Shown: positions 17,819 to 27,199, counted from the first letter of the stretch. The stretch is 64,000 nucleotides of DNA from an uncultured Phascolarctobacterium sp. (GCA_900551745.1 URXA01000002.1:124001-188000); one strand, 5' to 3'. Program-made: numbers and translations. Notes: generated from the letters alone by a model not told the origin.

Positions 17819-18631
17819 TCACAAATTGCCTTTACCTGCAAGCCGTTGACGCAGACATTCAAACATAACGATTCCAGCCGCCACAGCGGCATTCAGCGAT
17901 TCAGCCTGGCCTTCCATCGGGATAAAAATTTTTTTTACGGCTGCTGCCAGCAATCCGCCTGAAACACCCTCTGCTTCGCTGCCGACAACAACTGCTACCG
18001 GGCCCTGCAAATCTGTTTGATATAAACTATCTGCATTTTCCAGGCAAGTTACCGCTATTTCATAACTGTTTTTATGTGCCCAGCTGATAAAGTCTGCTTC
18101 GCTTATACCTTCAGCTACCGGTATATGCAGCAGCGACCCCATTGTCGAACGTACTGCTTTCGGTGCAAAAATATCAGTGCAGCCAGCCAGTAGCACTACA
18201 CCGCTGATACCTGCTGCATCAGCAGTACGAATCATCGTTCCCAGATTACCAGGATCGCCGATACGGTCTAATACAAGCACAATACCACCGGCAACTGCCA
18301 GTTCTTCTAAAGCCGCACTTTGTCTGGCAACAACTGCAGTCAGAGCCTGCGGCGTTTCTGTGTCGGCAATTTTTTTCATTACAGGTTCGGTAACCTCGTA
18401 CAATTCAACGCCGGCAGCAGCTGCTGCTGCTATAATAGCGTCCTGCCTTACCGAAGCAGTTTTAGTTCCTTTAAGCACAAAAAGCTGTTTCACTATACCA
18501 CAGTTTACAGCTTCCTCCACCGATCGTATTCCCTCCACTAAAAAAGCCTGCTGTTCTGTCCGATATTTTTTTTGCTTCAGCTCTGCGGCAGCTTTAACGA
18601 TTGGGTTACTTACGCTGCTCAGTTCTTTCAT
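17819..18631 (-). CDS. TrmH/SpoU-family RNA 2'-O-methyltransferase
   Basis: A 270-residue SAM-dependent methyltransferase of the SPOUT class. The N-terminal substrate-binding domain is followed by the three knot motifs: LDRIGDPGNLGTMIRTADAAG-type motif 1 near residue 121, VGSEAEGVS motif 2 near 216, and IPMEGQAESLNAAVAAGI-type motif 3 near 239. The target is probably a ribose in 23S rRNA or tRNA. The ATG at 18631 overlaps the ktrA stop codon by one base (TGATG), so it is translationally coupled to ktrA. Confidence 0.9.
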   Translation of the reverse strand: MKELSSVSNPIVKAAAELKQKKYRTEQQAFLVEGIRSVEEAVNCGIVKQLFVLKGTKTASVRQDAIIAAAAAAGVELYEVTEPVMKKIADTETPQALTAVVARQSAALEELAVAGGIVLVLDRIGDPGNLGTMIRTADAAGISGVVLLAGCTDIFAPKAVRSTMGSLLHIPVAEGISEADFISWAHKNSYEIAVTCLENADSLYQTDLQGPVAVVVGSEAEGVSGGLLAAAVKKIFIPMEGQAESLNAAVAAGIVMFECLRQRLAGKGNL

Positions 18632-19296
18632 CAAACCACTTCCTCCAGTGCTTTAATGTTATTATGCTCACCGATAATGATCATTTCATCGCCAAGATTC
18701 AGTACCATTTTAGGATCGGGATTGACCAGAGTTTCGCCATCGTGCTTAATCGCCACGATATTAACATTATAGCGGCTGCGCAGATTGGATTCGATCAGGT
18801 TTTTCCCTGCCAGACTTGGCGGCACAGTAATACTCATCAAGCTGATAGTATCAGACAGTTCGATATAATCGACGATGCTGTTGGAAATAAGGTTATGCGC
18901 TACACGCTGTCCCATATCACGCTCCGAATAAACGATCTTGTCAGCGCCGATTTTTTTGAGCATTTTCCCATGAACCTGATTGATCGCTTTAACGACAACC
19001 ACAGGAACACCAATTTCCTTAAGCAGTAAGGTCGTCAGCATATTCGCTTCCAAATCCCCGATCGCCACAACTGCTACATCAAAATTTTGGGCGCCCAAAG
19101 AACGCAGCGTGCGTTCATCAGAAGAATCTGCCGTTACAACATGCGTCAGCTCATGTGCCAGACGCTGAACATTATCTTCATCAGTATCTACACCCATGAC
19201 CTGATAACCCAGTTCGTTAAGTGTCAGTGCTACGCTCGTACCAAAACGCCCTAACCCAAAAACAGCATATTGTTTTTCACGTTGTTTTTTAATCAT
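18631..19296 (-). CDS. ktrA: Potassium uptake regulatory subunit (KtrA/TrkA, RCK domains)
   Basis: A 221-residue peripheral protein that gates the KtrB channel in response to nucleotide. It has an N-terminal Rossmann RCK domain (VFGLGRFGTS near residue 12, with acidic VDTDED at the end of the second strand) and a C-terminal RCK_C domain. Length is typical of single-RCK KtrA. It is 14 bases downstream of ktrB. Confidence 0.93.
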   Translation of the reverse strand: MIKKQREKQYAVFGLGRFGTSVALTLNELGYQVMGVDTDEDNVQRLAHELTHVVTADSSDERTLRSLGAQNFDVAVVAIGDLEANMLTTLLLKEIGVPVVVVKAINQVHGKMLKKIGADKIVYSERDMGQRVAHNLISNSIVDYIELSDTISLMSITVPPSLAGKNLIESNLRSRYNVNIVAIKHDGETLVNPDPKMVLNLGDEMIIIGEHNNIKALEEVV

Positions 19297-19310
19297 TATC
19301 GTTACCGCCT

Positions 19311-20699
19311 TTAACCAATCATAATATTTTCCGAAGGATATCTGATCTTATCATCTTTAGAATGAAGGAAGGATAAAACAAATGTCAGTACGCCGATACG
19401 CCCGGCATACATGGTTAAAACCAGAATCAGTTTGCCCCAGTCGTTCCAGTCCGGCGTAATCCCAACTCCCAGGCCAACAGTCGCAAATGCAGAAACCACT
19501 TCAAATAAAACGTAATCCGCACGATGCAGACCGCCATCACAGATCAGCAGCAGAAAGTATGCTCCCAGCATCCACAGCAGGCAAACAGTAAAGACATTAT
19601 AAGCTTTATCGACTGTTTCCGAAGCGATCCTCCTGTCAAACAGCACCGTATCACGCTTACCATGCAGAAGCCCCCACGTCGATACCAGCAGAACGAGCAC
19701 AGTTGTCGTTTTCATACCACCGCCGGTAGACGTCGGTGAAGCGCCGATACCCATCAAAAGCACCATAAAAAACAGGGAGCTGGCCCGCATATCTGTCAGA
19801 TCGATCGTATTAAAACCGGCAGTACGGCAGGTAACCGACTGAAAAGCAGCTGCCATCCATTTGTCCAATTCATTGGGCATACCGCCAAGCGTAGCAGGAT
19901 TCGTATATTCCAGGGCCAGAATCATCAGTGTCCCGCCAAAAGTCAGGATCGCACTGGCAGTCAGCACTATTTTACTGTGCAAACGCAGCTTGTTCCATTT
20001 TCGGTTACGGCGCAGATCGTCCAAAACCGTAAAGCCAATACCACCGATGGTTATCAGCGCCATAATACACAAATTCAGCGTTATATCGTTATAATGCCCT
20101 GTCAGGCTGGCATAATCGCCAAAAAGGTCAAACCCGGCATTACAAAAGGCAGAAATCGCATGCCAGTAGCCCCAGGCAATACCTGTAAGCCCCATATCCA
20201 AAGCAGAATAAAAATGCCAGGCCAGAATAGTCCCAAAAATAAATTCGATCGTCAAAGCATATTTTACAACATTCAACGACAGCCGCACCACCCCGGAAGG
20301 TTCATTAAGATTCAGTGATTCCTGAATAAACAGCCGTTCCCGCAGATTGATCCTTTTGCCAACGGCTACACTCAGTAAGGTTGTCAGAGTCATAATGCCC
20401 AGTCCACCGATCTGGATAAGAACGATCATTACCAATTTTCCAAACCAGGAAAAATAATGCCCGGTATCGACAACAACCAATCCTGTTACGCATGAAGTCG
20501 AGGTAGCCGTAAACAAAGCATCGATAAAGCGCATACTGCTGCCGTCAGCACTGGCCATTGGCAACATCAGCAGCAGTGACCCGCATAAGATAAGCATGGC
20601 AAAAGTAAACGCTACCATCTGGCTGCCATTCAAGCTGCGGTTGAGCAGCTTGAACCATTTGTGCAATAAATTGATCAAAAATAACAAATTTTTCACCAT
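19311..20699 (-). CDS. ktrB: Potassium uptake channel subunit KtrB (TrkH family)
   Basis: A 462-residue membrane protein built of four M1-P-M2 repeats. The first selectivity-filter loop is seen in FTATSTSCVTGLVVVDTG near residue 65; later repeats show SAFCNAGFD, VTCRTAGFNT and SAFATVGLGVG. With KtrA it imports potassium, probably coupled to sodium. The ribosome-binding site in front of ATG 20699 is weak (GCCGGG), so the exact start is uncertain. An internal motif GIGASPTSTGGGMKTTT is the conserved gating loop region. Confidence 0.93.
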   Translation of the reverse strand: MVKNLLFLINLLHKWFKLLNRSLNGSQMVAFTFAMLILCGSLLLMLPMASADGSSMRFIDALFTATSTSCVTGLVVVDTGHYFSWFGKLVMIVLIQIGGLGIMTLTTLLSVAVGKRINLRERLFIQESLNLNEPSGVVRLSLNVVKYALTIEFIFGTILAWHFYSALDMGLTGIAWGYWHAISAFCNAGFDLFGDYASLTGHYNDITLNLCIMALITIGGIGFTVLDDLRRNRKWNKLRLHSKIVLTASAILTFGGTLMILALEYTNPATLGGMPNELDKWMAAAFQSVTCRTAGFNTIDLTDMRASSLFFMVLLMGIGASPTSTGGGMKTTTVLVLLVSTWGLLHGKRDTVLFDRRIASETVDKAYNVFTVCLLWMLGAYFLLLICDGGLHRADYVLFEVVSAFATVGLGVGITPDWNDWGKLILVLTMYAGRIGVLTFVLSFLHSKDDKIRYPSENIMIG

Positions 20700-20812
20700 C
20701 CCGGCAAAAGCCGCTAAATATTACTTATTAAATATAAATCAAGTTTACTCTCATTACTTTATGCTTGTCAATTTTACTTGCTTACTAAAAGACCGCTTTA
20801 TTTAATTACAAA

Positions 20813-21736
20813 TCAAATATGCAGAAATGTAAAAAACAGCGTCATCAAAATAATACTCAGCGCAATAGTTATGGAATTGGCAAAACCAGCCAGTTCCACA
20901 TTACCGCCCATCCTGGCAATAAAGATCGGCCCGATCGCCGTAGAAGGCGCCAAAAATACCAGTGCCAGCACTTCCCTGATCTCTGCACTCAGCGGCACAT
21001 GATAAAAACACAGCCATGCCAGGGCAATTCCAAAAACATAACGGTACAATACCACCTCACGCACTTGCTTAAGCTTCTCTAAATCCAACGTCATTTCAAA
21101 CATCATTCCAATCATCAACATCGATAAAAAAGTATTGGCACCGCCGATCAGACCAGTCAGAGTATAAACAGGCTTCGGCAAATGCAGCTCAAGCACCGCA
21201 CAGACCAACATCAGCATATAAACAACAAAAGGCACAGATCCAAGAAGTTTGGCCGCTATACTGCGCAGATTAACAGGCTCGTATTTTTCACCCGTATGCA
21301 CTAGCCCGCCGGCCAAAGCATAAGTTCCGCCAGTACACATAATCGAATTACCAACATCAAACATACAAGTAGCTACTACAGCGAAAGGGCCCAAAAAACT
21401 TTGTGCAAACGGCAAAGTAAAACAACCGATATTATAGCCCGCCAGATTAAATACATAAAAAATCTTTGCCGCATTCGTCTGATAACGCGTCAGCATAAAT
21501 CCCCAGGCAATCATCAGCAAATTTCCACAAAAACCGATCAGAGTCAGGATAAACAGCGTATAATCCATTTTAAAAGCTGCAAAGCTGGTAATAACGGCAC
21601 ATGGCAGCGTGATATTTAAGACTATTTTGGCAATAAGTTCATAGTCATGCGGTTTAAAAAAACCGCGCTTCTTTAACAAATAACCTAAGGCAATAACGGC
21701 TACAAACGCCAATGCCTTAGTCAAAATCCGTTCCAT
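20813..21736 (-). CDS. AEC-family transporter
   Basis: A 307-residue membrane protein with about ten hydrophobic segments arranged as two five-helix halves, typical of the auxin efflux carrier family. The first helix region contains LGYLLKKRGFF, common at the N-terminus of bacterial members. Bacterial AEC proteins carry organic acids such as malate, but the substrate is not predictable here. AGGGAA precedes the ATG. Confidence 0.88.
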   Translation of the reverse strand: MERILTKALAFVAVIALGYLLKKRGFFKPHDYELIAKIVLNITLPCAVITSFAAFKMDYTLFILTLIGFCGNLLMIAWGFMLTRYQTNAAKIFYVFNLAGYNIGCFTLPFAQSFLGPFAVVATCMFDVGNSIMCTGGTYALAGGLVHTGEKYEPVNLRSIAAKLLGSVPFVVYMLMLVCAVLELHLPKPVYTLTGLIGGANTFLSMLMIGMMFEMTLDLEKLKQVREVVLYRYVFGIALAWLCFYHVPLSAEIREVLALVFLAPSTAIGPIFIARMGGNVELAGFANSITIALSIILMTLFFTFLHI

Positions 21737-21870
21737 CCGGTTCCCTCATTTTCATCAAAAGAAATCTTGTCTTTATCTACTGCTTCATAAAAAACTCACC
21801 TTAAATTATACTGCTGACGTAAAAATTAAGCAAAATTCTTTTTATCTTAAAAATATTCTTTAAACAAAAC

Positions 21871-21899
21871 TTTGCTTTTACCATTTCGTTTGCTATAAT
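21871..21899 (+). promoter_or_regulatory. Promoter of the M48 peptidase gene
   Basis: TTTGCT (21871-21876), 17 bases, then TATAAT (21894-21899) preceded by TGC, an extended -10. It lies about 30 bases before the gene. Confidence 0.65.
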
Positions 21900-21931
21900 A
21901 GTTCACAGAATATACACAAAGGGGGATATCA

Positions 21932-23026
21932 ATGTTTAAAAAATCTAAAATTATAGTAGGTGCAGCTCTTTTAGCCGTGTCAGTACTGAGCTTTACTCTG
22001 CCACAGCAGGCAGAAGCCATCAATCTTGGCAGTATTGCAGGCAAAGCCGTAGGCGCCGCCAAGGAACAGCAGGAAATCAACAAGGCGCTTAATTATTATG
22101 ATAACGAAGGCCGCCACGAGCTGTTCGAAGCCCTGAAACAGGAAGACGGCGTCAACAACGATTATAATGCCAATGCTATGCTGAGCCGTATTATGCAGCG
22201 TATGACCCCGGCTGTCGCCAAAAGCGACTCAACAATCAATAGTAAACCCTATAATTATTTCGTTAATAATCAGGAATTTTTCAATGCTTACTGTGCATTA
22301 GGACACAATATGTCCGTAAATATCGGCGCCTTCTGGTTCCTGGACTACAATGAAGATAAGCTGGCTGCCGTTATCGCTCATGAGCTGGTACACGGTCAGA
22401 AAGAACATCCAATCAAAGGCGCAAAGAAAAAGATGTCCGTTGACTTCGTCATGAAAACTGTCGGCTCTGAAATCGGCGGCGCTAACGGACTGGCAGCACA
22501 AGTCGTAGCAGTCCATGCCAAAAACACAGGCGTTACCAAACCCAACGAATGGGAAGCTGACAATATCGCCTTCACTTATATGGCTGATGCCGGTTATAAC
22601 GTAGGCGCTCCTGCAGCAGTTTGGCAGTCAGTCATCGAAAGCTCCAGCGACAGTTCCAAAAAAGATGTTCTCAGCGATATACTCAACCCGTCCACTCATC
22701 CAAAAGACAGCGACCGCCGCAATAATTATTCCAAAAAGCTTACCGAATACAGCAACGGCAAGGTTACTGTCGATGCTAACAGCGGCGAAGTCAAAGTTAA
22801 CGGAAAGACCTTTATGACCCCTGCCGCAGCGGGTAATATGAGCGTCATGCAGCGTTCTTACTTCGTCGCAGGCAATCTTGCGGCGATCTACCACGCAGGC
22901 CAGAATACTCAAAATGCTTATGTGGAAGGCAGCACCGTAAAAATCGCAGGCAAGGGTATTATTACTCCTGTTGTCGGTGACACCAGCGCCGGTGAATTAG
23001 TTACTATCCTTAATAACATCAAATAA
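21932..23026 (+). CDS. Secreted M48-family zinc metalloprotease
   Basis: A 364-residue protein with an N-terminal signal peptide (residues 1-29, cleavage probably after QAEA). The zinc motif HELVH is at 150-154 and a downstream glutamate in NEWEADNIAF (near 208) completes the M48 metal site. Family members such as BepA/LoiP work on envelope protein quality control, which would fit a periplasm in an outer-membrane Firmicute. The C-terminal third (after about 260) has no recognisable domain. GGGGG precedes the ATG. Confidence 0.88.
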   Translation: MFKKSKIIVGAALLAVSVLSFTLPQQAEAINLGSIAGKAVGAAKEQQEINKALNYYDNEGRHELFEALKQEDGVNNDYNANAMLSRIMQRMTPAVAKSDSTINSKPYNYFVNNQEFFNAYCALGHNMSVNIGAFWFLDYNEDKLAAVIAHELVHGQKEHPIKGAKKKMSVDFVMKTVGSEIGGANGLAAQVVAVHAKNTGVTKPNEWEADNIAFTYMADAGYNVGAPAAVWQSVIESSSDSSKKDVLSDILNPSTHPKDSDRRNNYSKKLTEYSNGKVTVDANSGEVKVNGKTFMTPAAAGNMSVMQRSYFVAGNLAAIYHAGQNTQNAYVEGSTVKIAGKGIITPVVGDTSAGELVTILNNIK

Positions 23027-23040
23027 AATTTTAAAATAAA

Positions 23041-23074
23041 AACAGTGTAAGTCCTAGGACTTACACTGTTTTTT
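23041..23074. terminator. Terminator between the M48 gene and rplT
   Basis: A 13-bp perfect stem (AACAGTGTAAGTC, 23041-23053, with 23058-23070) and a 4-base loop are followed by a T-run on the plus strand and preceded by A-rich sequence, so it can serve both convergent transcripts. Confidence 0.85.
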
Positions 23075-23119
23075 ATTGCCGCCGCAGCAGCAATTCATTT
23101 GTACTGTAAGCAGTAATTC

Positions 23120-23473
23120 TTACAGAGCAGCTTTAGCAGCTTCTACCAGTTTGGTGAAAGCAGCTGCATCATAAATAGCCATATCAGCCAAAACTTTACG
23201 GTTCATTTCGATACCGGCTTTAGCCAGACCGTTCATGAAACGGCTGTAGCTCATGCCGTTAGCACGGGTAGCAGCGTTGATACGAGCGATCCATAAACGA
23301 CGGAACTCGCGTTTTTTAGCACGACGGTCGCGACGAGCATAGCTCAAAGCTTTCATAACGGTTTCATTAGCTTTTTTGAACAGCAAATGTTTGGAACCGC
23401 GATAACCTTTAGCCAGTTTTAAGATTTTTTTATGACGACGATGAGCAGTAACGCCCACTTTAATTCTTGCCAT
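23120..23473 (-). CDS. rplT: Ribosomal protein L20
   Basis: A 117-residue, very basic 50S protein, typical in length, starting MARIKVGVTAHRRHKKILK. L20 is an early 50S assembly protein and in several bacteria represses its own operon through the mRNA leader. Last gene of infC-rpmI-rplT. Confidence 0.98.
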   Translation of the reverse strand: MARIKVGVTAHRRHKKILKLAKGYRGSKHLLFKKANETVMKALSYARRDRRAKKREFRRLWIARINAATRANGMSYSRFMNGLAKAGIEMNRKVLADMAIYDAAAFTKLVEAAKAAL

Positions 23474-23495
23474 TATAGTCAGCCTCCCTTATCTA

Positions 23496-23693
23496 TTATG
23501 CGTACGGCAGCATTTTTGCTACGCGTTCATGATCAGTTTTGTGAACAAGTGCAGCCTTACGCAAGTTTCTCTTGCGGGAAGGAGATTTATGTTCAAGAAT
23601 ATGGCTTTTAAAGGCTTTAGCACGTTTGAATTCACCGGTACCAGTCTTTTTAAAACGTTTAGCAGCAGCTCTGCGGGTTTTCATTTTAGGCAT
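23496..23693 (-). CDS. rpmI: Ribosomal protein L35
   Basis: A 65-residue basic 50S protein beginning MPKMKTRRAAAKRFKKTG. The start is at ATG 23693 behind AAGGAGG; the open frame continues upstream to 23732 but that part is the infC-rpmI spacer and the end of infC. Confidence 0.98.
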   Translation of the reverse strand: MPKMKTRRAAAKRFKKTGTGEFKRAKAFKSHILEHKSPSRKRNLRKAALVHKTDHERVAKMLPYA

Positions 23694-23706
23694 TGTTAAG
23701 TCCTCC

Positions 23707-24225
23707 TTATTTAGTAGCTTTAGGCGCAACAATCATAATCATGTTTCTGCCTTCTAATTTAGGCGCGCGCTCGATGACAGCCATGTCTTTGAGCTGTTCA
23801 GCCATTTTTTTGAGCAACACTTCGCCAAGCTCAGGATGCGATAATTCGCGGCCACGGAACATGATGGTGACTTTTACTTTGTCGCCGTCTTCCAGGAATC
23901 GCACTGCATTTTTGAATTTGACGCCGAAGTCATGATCCTCGATACCGGGGCGCAATTTGACTTCTTTGATATCAAAGGTCTTTTGCTTTTTACGAGCTTC
24001 TTTATCTCGTTTTTGCTGCTCGTAACGATACTTGCCGTAATCCATAATCCGGCACACCGGAGGTTTCGCTGTAGGAGCGATCTCCACTAAATCAAGATGT
24101 CTTTCCTGCGCCAGCTGCAAAGCATCACGACCGGACATAATACCCAGCTGTTCGCCTTCACCGGCAATAACGCGCACTTCCCGTGCCCGAATTTCTTCAT
24201 TGATACGCAAGCTTTCTTTGCTAAT
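23707..24225 (-). CDS. infC: Translation initiation factor IF-3, probable ATT start
   Basis: A 172-residue factor that binds the 30S subunit and monitors start-codon selection. Two domains are visible: the N-terminal part up to about residue 80 (SGRDALQLA, LDLVEIAPTAKPPVCRIMDYGKY) and the C-terminal RNA-binding domain. The reading frame has no ATG at the right place. GGAGGTG is followed nine bases later by ATT-AGC-AAA, giving the usual ISKE-type N-terminus ahead of RINEEIRAREVRVI. An ATT start is known for infC in Bacillus and Escherichia, where it allows IF-3 to control its own synthesis. A TTG at 24210 would cut five residues and lacks a site at proper distance. Confidence 0.93.
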   Translation of the reverse strand: MSKESLRINEEIRAREVRVIAGEGEQLGIMSGRDALQLAQERHLDLVEIAPTAKPPVCRIMDYGKYRYEQQKRDKEARKKQKTFDIKEVKLRPGIEDHDFGVKFKNAVRFLEDGDKVKVTIMFRGRELSHPELGEVLLKKMAEQLKDMAVIERAPKLEGRNMIMIVAPKATK

Positions 24226-24252
24226 AACCGTTCACCTCCAAAATTAAATAAA

Positions 24253-24282
24253 AAACGCGAGCAGATAATACTGCCCGCGCTG
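24253..24282 (-). terminator. Attenuator terminator in the infC leader
   Basis: On the minus strand CGCGGGCAG pairs with CTGCTCGCG (24279-24271 with 24264-24256, one G-U) around a six-base loop, followed by TTTTTT. It sits about 15 bases before the infC ribosome-binding site, downstream of the promoter, so it must be a leader attenuator. Confidence 0.75.
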
Positions 24283-24355
24283 AAAATCATATCCAACCCT
24301 GTCGAGCTTTTGCTGCAAGGTGAGAAGCGAGCGGCTTCTGCTTTGTTACTTGGAT
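24282..24355 (-). promoter_or_regulatory. Structured leader of the infC-rpmI-rplT operon (L20-type leader candidate)
   Basis: About 75 bases between the promoter and the attenuator contain self-complementary parts (GAAGC/GCTTC around 24323-24336). In Bacillus the same operon is controlled by premature termination dependent on L20; position and arrangement here agree, but sequence identity to that RNA family was not checked. Confidence 0.5.
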
Positions 24356-24384
24356 ATAATATCATAATGTTAACTTTGTGTCAA
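24356..24384 (-). promoter_or_regulatory. Promoter of infC-rpmI-rplT
   Basis: On the minus strand TTGACA (24384-24379), a 17-base spacer, and TATTAT (24361-24356): a near-consensus housekeeping promoter. Confidence 0.85.
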
Positions 24385-24392
24385 CATATTTA

Positions 24393-24881
24393 TTAATCTT
24401 TCCTTGCTCCCAGCTGTCCGTCAAGATAGAATAATCCGGAAATATTATCGCCGATCATTTCCAGTTTTTCAACAATCTCAGAAGCGTTGGCTTCTTCTTC
24501 TACCTGCTCGTCGATAAACCATTTAAGACAGCTTTGGGCAGCGTAATCTTTTTCTTTCAAAGCTACTTCATACATATCATAAATACGGGAAGTAACATAT
24601 TTCTCATGTTCCAAAACTTTTTTGAACAAGTTCAGCGGCGTACCGTAATCGGCAGCAGGCATATCAATTTGCAGAAGCTGAGGCTGAGCGCCGCAGTCCT
24701 GCATGAATTTTACGAAACGCAAAGCATGTTCACGTTCTTCTTCATATTGCAGATACAGCCATTTAGCCATACCTTTATAATTTTTAGCTTCCATATCCAG
24801 GCTCATTGCCAGATACATATACGCAGAATACAATTCAGCCTGAACCTGCTCATTGAAAACCTTATAAACTCTTTTGTTCAT
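24393..24881 (-). CDS. Ferritin (iron-storage protein)
   Basis: A 162-residue four-helix-bundle ferritin without heme-binding signature. Ferroxidase ligands are visible in EQVQAELYSAYMY (Glu near 16), YEEEREHALRF (Glu and His near 49-53) and later EQVEEEANA (Glu near 130). Length and helix pattern match bacterial FtnA. It stores ferric iron and protects against oxidative damage. AAGGAGG precedes the ATG and a strong promoter lies upstream. Confidence 0.95.
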   Translation of the reverse strand: MNKRVYKVFNEQVQAELYSAYMYLAMSLDMEAKNYKGMAKWLYLQYEEEREHALRFVKFMQDCGAQPQLLQIDMPAADYGTPLNLFKKVLEHEKYVTSRIYDMYEVALKEKDYAAQSCLKWFIDEQVEEEANASEIVEKLEMIGDNISGLFYLDGQLGARKD

Positions 24882-24926
24882 GATAACATCCTCCTTAACA
24901 GCTTGAACTACTGTTTTACTAGGTAT

Positions 24927-24955
24927 ATTATAACACTTTCCGCTCAGCCTTTCAA
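24927..24955 (-). promoter_or_regulatory. Promoter of the ferritin gene
   Basis: Minus strand TTGAAA (24955-24950), 17 bases, TATAAT (24932-24927), about 45 bases before the gene. No clear Fur or PerR box was recognised around it. Confidence 0.8.
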
Positions 24956-25006
24956 TAATGATTATCTATTTTTGTTATCTTTTATCTAGGACGGCATTCA
25001 TGCTGA

Positions 25007-26917
25007 TTATTTTTTATCGGCAATTTCTTCTTGCAGCATGGCAATAAAATCTTCCTGCTTCATAGCTCCGATATCGCCCTCGCCACGACGGCGCACAGCA
25101 ACTGTACCGTCTTCAACTTCTTTATCACCGATAACCAGCATATACGGAACTTTCTGCAGCTGCGCTTCACGAATCTTATAGCCGATTTTTTCGTTACGGT
25201 CGTCAAGATAAACGCGCAGACCCAATTTAAACATTTCATCACTCAGTTTTTTTGCATACTCATAATGCTTGTCGGTGATCGGCATTACACGTACCTGACA
25301 GGGAGCAAGCCAGGCAGGGAAAGCACCGGCATAGTTCTCGATCAGGATACCGATAAAACGCTCAATAGAACCGTAAACTACTCGATGGATCATAACCGGG
25401 CGATGCTTCAAACCGTCTTCGCCGGTATAGGTCAAATCAAATTTTTCAGGCAGCAGCATATCCAGCTGGATAGTGCCGCACTGCCATGTACGCCCGATAG
25501 AATCCGTCAGATGAAAGTCGATCTTAGGGCCATAGAAAGCTCCGTCGCCTTCATTGATCACATAATCAAGTCCAAAATCCTCCATCGCGCTCTTCAAAGC
25601 ATTAGTTGTAGTTTCCCAAGTTTCGGCATCACCCATCGAATCTTCCGGGCGGGTCGAAAGCTCGGCATGATATTTCAGCCCAAAGGTTGCATAAACTTCG
25701 TCAAACAAACGAATAACATTTTGGATCTCGTCTTTGATCTGACTCGGCATCATAAAAATATGGGCATCATCCTGCGTAAAGCAGCGCACACGGAACAAGC
25801 CGTGCAAAGCACCTGACAATTCATGACGATGTACCAGTCCAAGCTCGCCGGCACGGATCGGTAATTCCCTGTAGCTATGCGGATGAGTTTTATAGACCAG
25901 CATACCGCCGGGGCAATTCATGGGTTTGATAGCGTAATCTTCGTTGTCGATCTCAGTAACATACATATTTTCGCGGTAATGGTCCCAGTGTCCAGAAGTC
26001 TCCCATAATTTACGGGACAAGATCATCGGAGTTTTGATTTCCTGATAACCATAACGTCTGTGCACTTCACGCCAATAATTGATCAGCTCGTTGCGGATGA
26101 CCATACCATTGGGATGGAAAAAAGGGAACCCAGGACCTTCTTCCATGATACTGAACAAATCTAGCTCTTTGCCAAGTTTTCGATGATCACGTCTGGCAGC
26201 TTCTTCAAGCATATGCAGATAAGCATCCAGCTCTTCCTTGCTTGGGAAAGCAGTGCCGTAAATACGCTGAAGCATTTTATTTTTTTCATCACCGCGCCAG
26301 TAAGCGCCGGCAATACTTTGCAGCTTAAAAGCTTTTACCCTGCCGGTCGACGGACAATGCGGACCTGCGCACAAATCCGTGAAATCTCCCTGAGTATAAG
26401 TGCTGATCACTGCGTCTTCAGGCAGATCATTGATCAGTTCGACCTTATATTTCTCATCTTTTTCCGCAAACATTTTCAACGCTTCGCTGCGCGGCAATTC
26501 ACTGCGCACAAGCGGAAGATTGGCTTTGACGATCTTCGCCATCTCTTTTTCAATAGCAACCAGATCTTCCGGAACAAAAATATGCTCGCTGTCTAAATCA
26601 TAATAAAAACCATTGGCAATCGCAGGCCCGATAGCAAATTTAGTATCTGGGAATAAATGCTGGATAGCCTGAGCCATGATATGCGCCGCCGTATGACGAA
26701 TCGCATGCAGTCCTTCAGAGCTTTCAGGAACAACGAATTCAACTGACGCATCATGCTCCAATTTATCTGTCAAATCTTTATTCACACCGTCTACCACAGC
26801 CAAAAGCGCCTGTTTGCCAAGTTTCTGCGACAACCCTTTTGCCACTTCCATCAAGGTCGTTCCGGCAGCAACTTCTTTTACACTGCCATCTTTTAAAATT
26901 ACTTTAACATTTGCCAT
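25007..26917 (-). CDS. thrS: Threonyl-tRNA synthetase
   Basis: A 636-residue class II synthetase. In order: TGS domain (1-60), editing domain with HTAAHIMAQAI near 75 and YWRGD near 205, catalytic core with motif 2 (RHELSGALHGLFRVRCFTQDDAHIF near 350), and C-terminal anticodon-binding domain. Length is typical. Controlled by its own T-box leader. Confidence 0.98.
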   Translation of the reverse strand: MANVKVILKDGSVKEVAAGTTLMEVAKGLSQKLGKQALLAVVDGVNKDLTDKLEHDASVEFVVPESSEGLHAIRHTAAHIMAQAIQHLFPDTKFAIGPAIANGFYYDLDSEHIFVPEDLVAIEKEMAKIVKANLPLVRSELPRSEALKMFAEKDEKYKVELINDLPEDAVISTYTQGDFTDLCAGPHCPSTGRVKAFKLQSIAGAYWRGDEKNKMLQRIYGTAFPSKEELDAYLHMLEEAARRDHRKLGKELDLFSIMEEGPGFPFFHPNGMVIRNELINYWREVHRRYGYQEIKTPMILSRKLWETSGHWDHYRENMYVTEIDNEDYAIKPMNCPGGMLVYKTHPHSYRELPIRAGELGLVHRHELSGALHGLFRVRCFTQDDAHIFMMPSQIKDEIQNVIRLFDEVYATFGLKYHAELSTRPEDSMGDAETWETTTNALKSAMEDFGLDYVINEGDGAFYGPKIDFHLTDSIGRTWQCGTIQLDMLLPEKFDLTYTGEDGLKHRPVMIHRVVYGSIERFIGILIENYAGAFPAWLAPCQVRVMPITDKHYEYAKKLSDEMFKLGLRVYLDDRNEKIGYKIREAQLQKVPYMLVIGDKEVEDGTVAVRRRGEGDIGAMKQEDFIAMLQEEIADKK

Positions 26918-26939
26918 TTCATTAGCCTCCTAAAAATAA

Positions 26940-27190
26940 ATAAACTCCGTTCCCTGGAAAGGGACGGAGTTGACCGCGGTTCCACCCTAATTGACCTGCC
27001 ACAGGCAAGCCCACTCGGTACCGTTAACGCCGGCGTACGACACTGCATACTTACTGCCTGGGCAGGTTCTGCAATGTGGTTTGAAGGCGGTAAGGTCTAT
27101 CGTTTTTCCAAAGCGCTTGCAGCCTGGGCGCTCCTCTCTGCAGGAAAGATACGTTAGCCTCTTCCTTCGCATAACCGATTGATTATGTGA
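26940..27190 (-). promoter_or_regulatory. T-box leader of thrS
   Basis: The T-box core (AGGGTGGAACCGCGG on the minus strand) is at 26988-26974, followed by a terminator stem of AACTCCGTCCC type (26971-26943) and T-rich tail. A GGCTGCAAGC segment marks the upper part of stem I. ACC triplets at 27096-27094 and 27091-27089 are candidate threonine specifiers; I cannot decide which is used. Confidence 0.92.
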
Positions 27191-27199
27191 TTACATTTA

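Noticed and set aside
17701..17892. 63-residue open frame upstream of pheS
   Set aside because: It overlaps the T-box leader and the end of the methyltransferase gene and has no ribosome-binding site.
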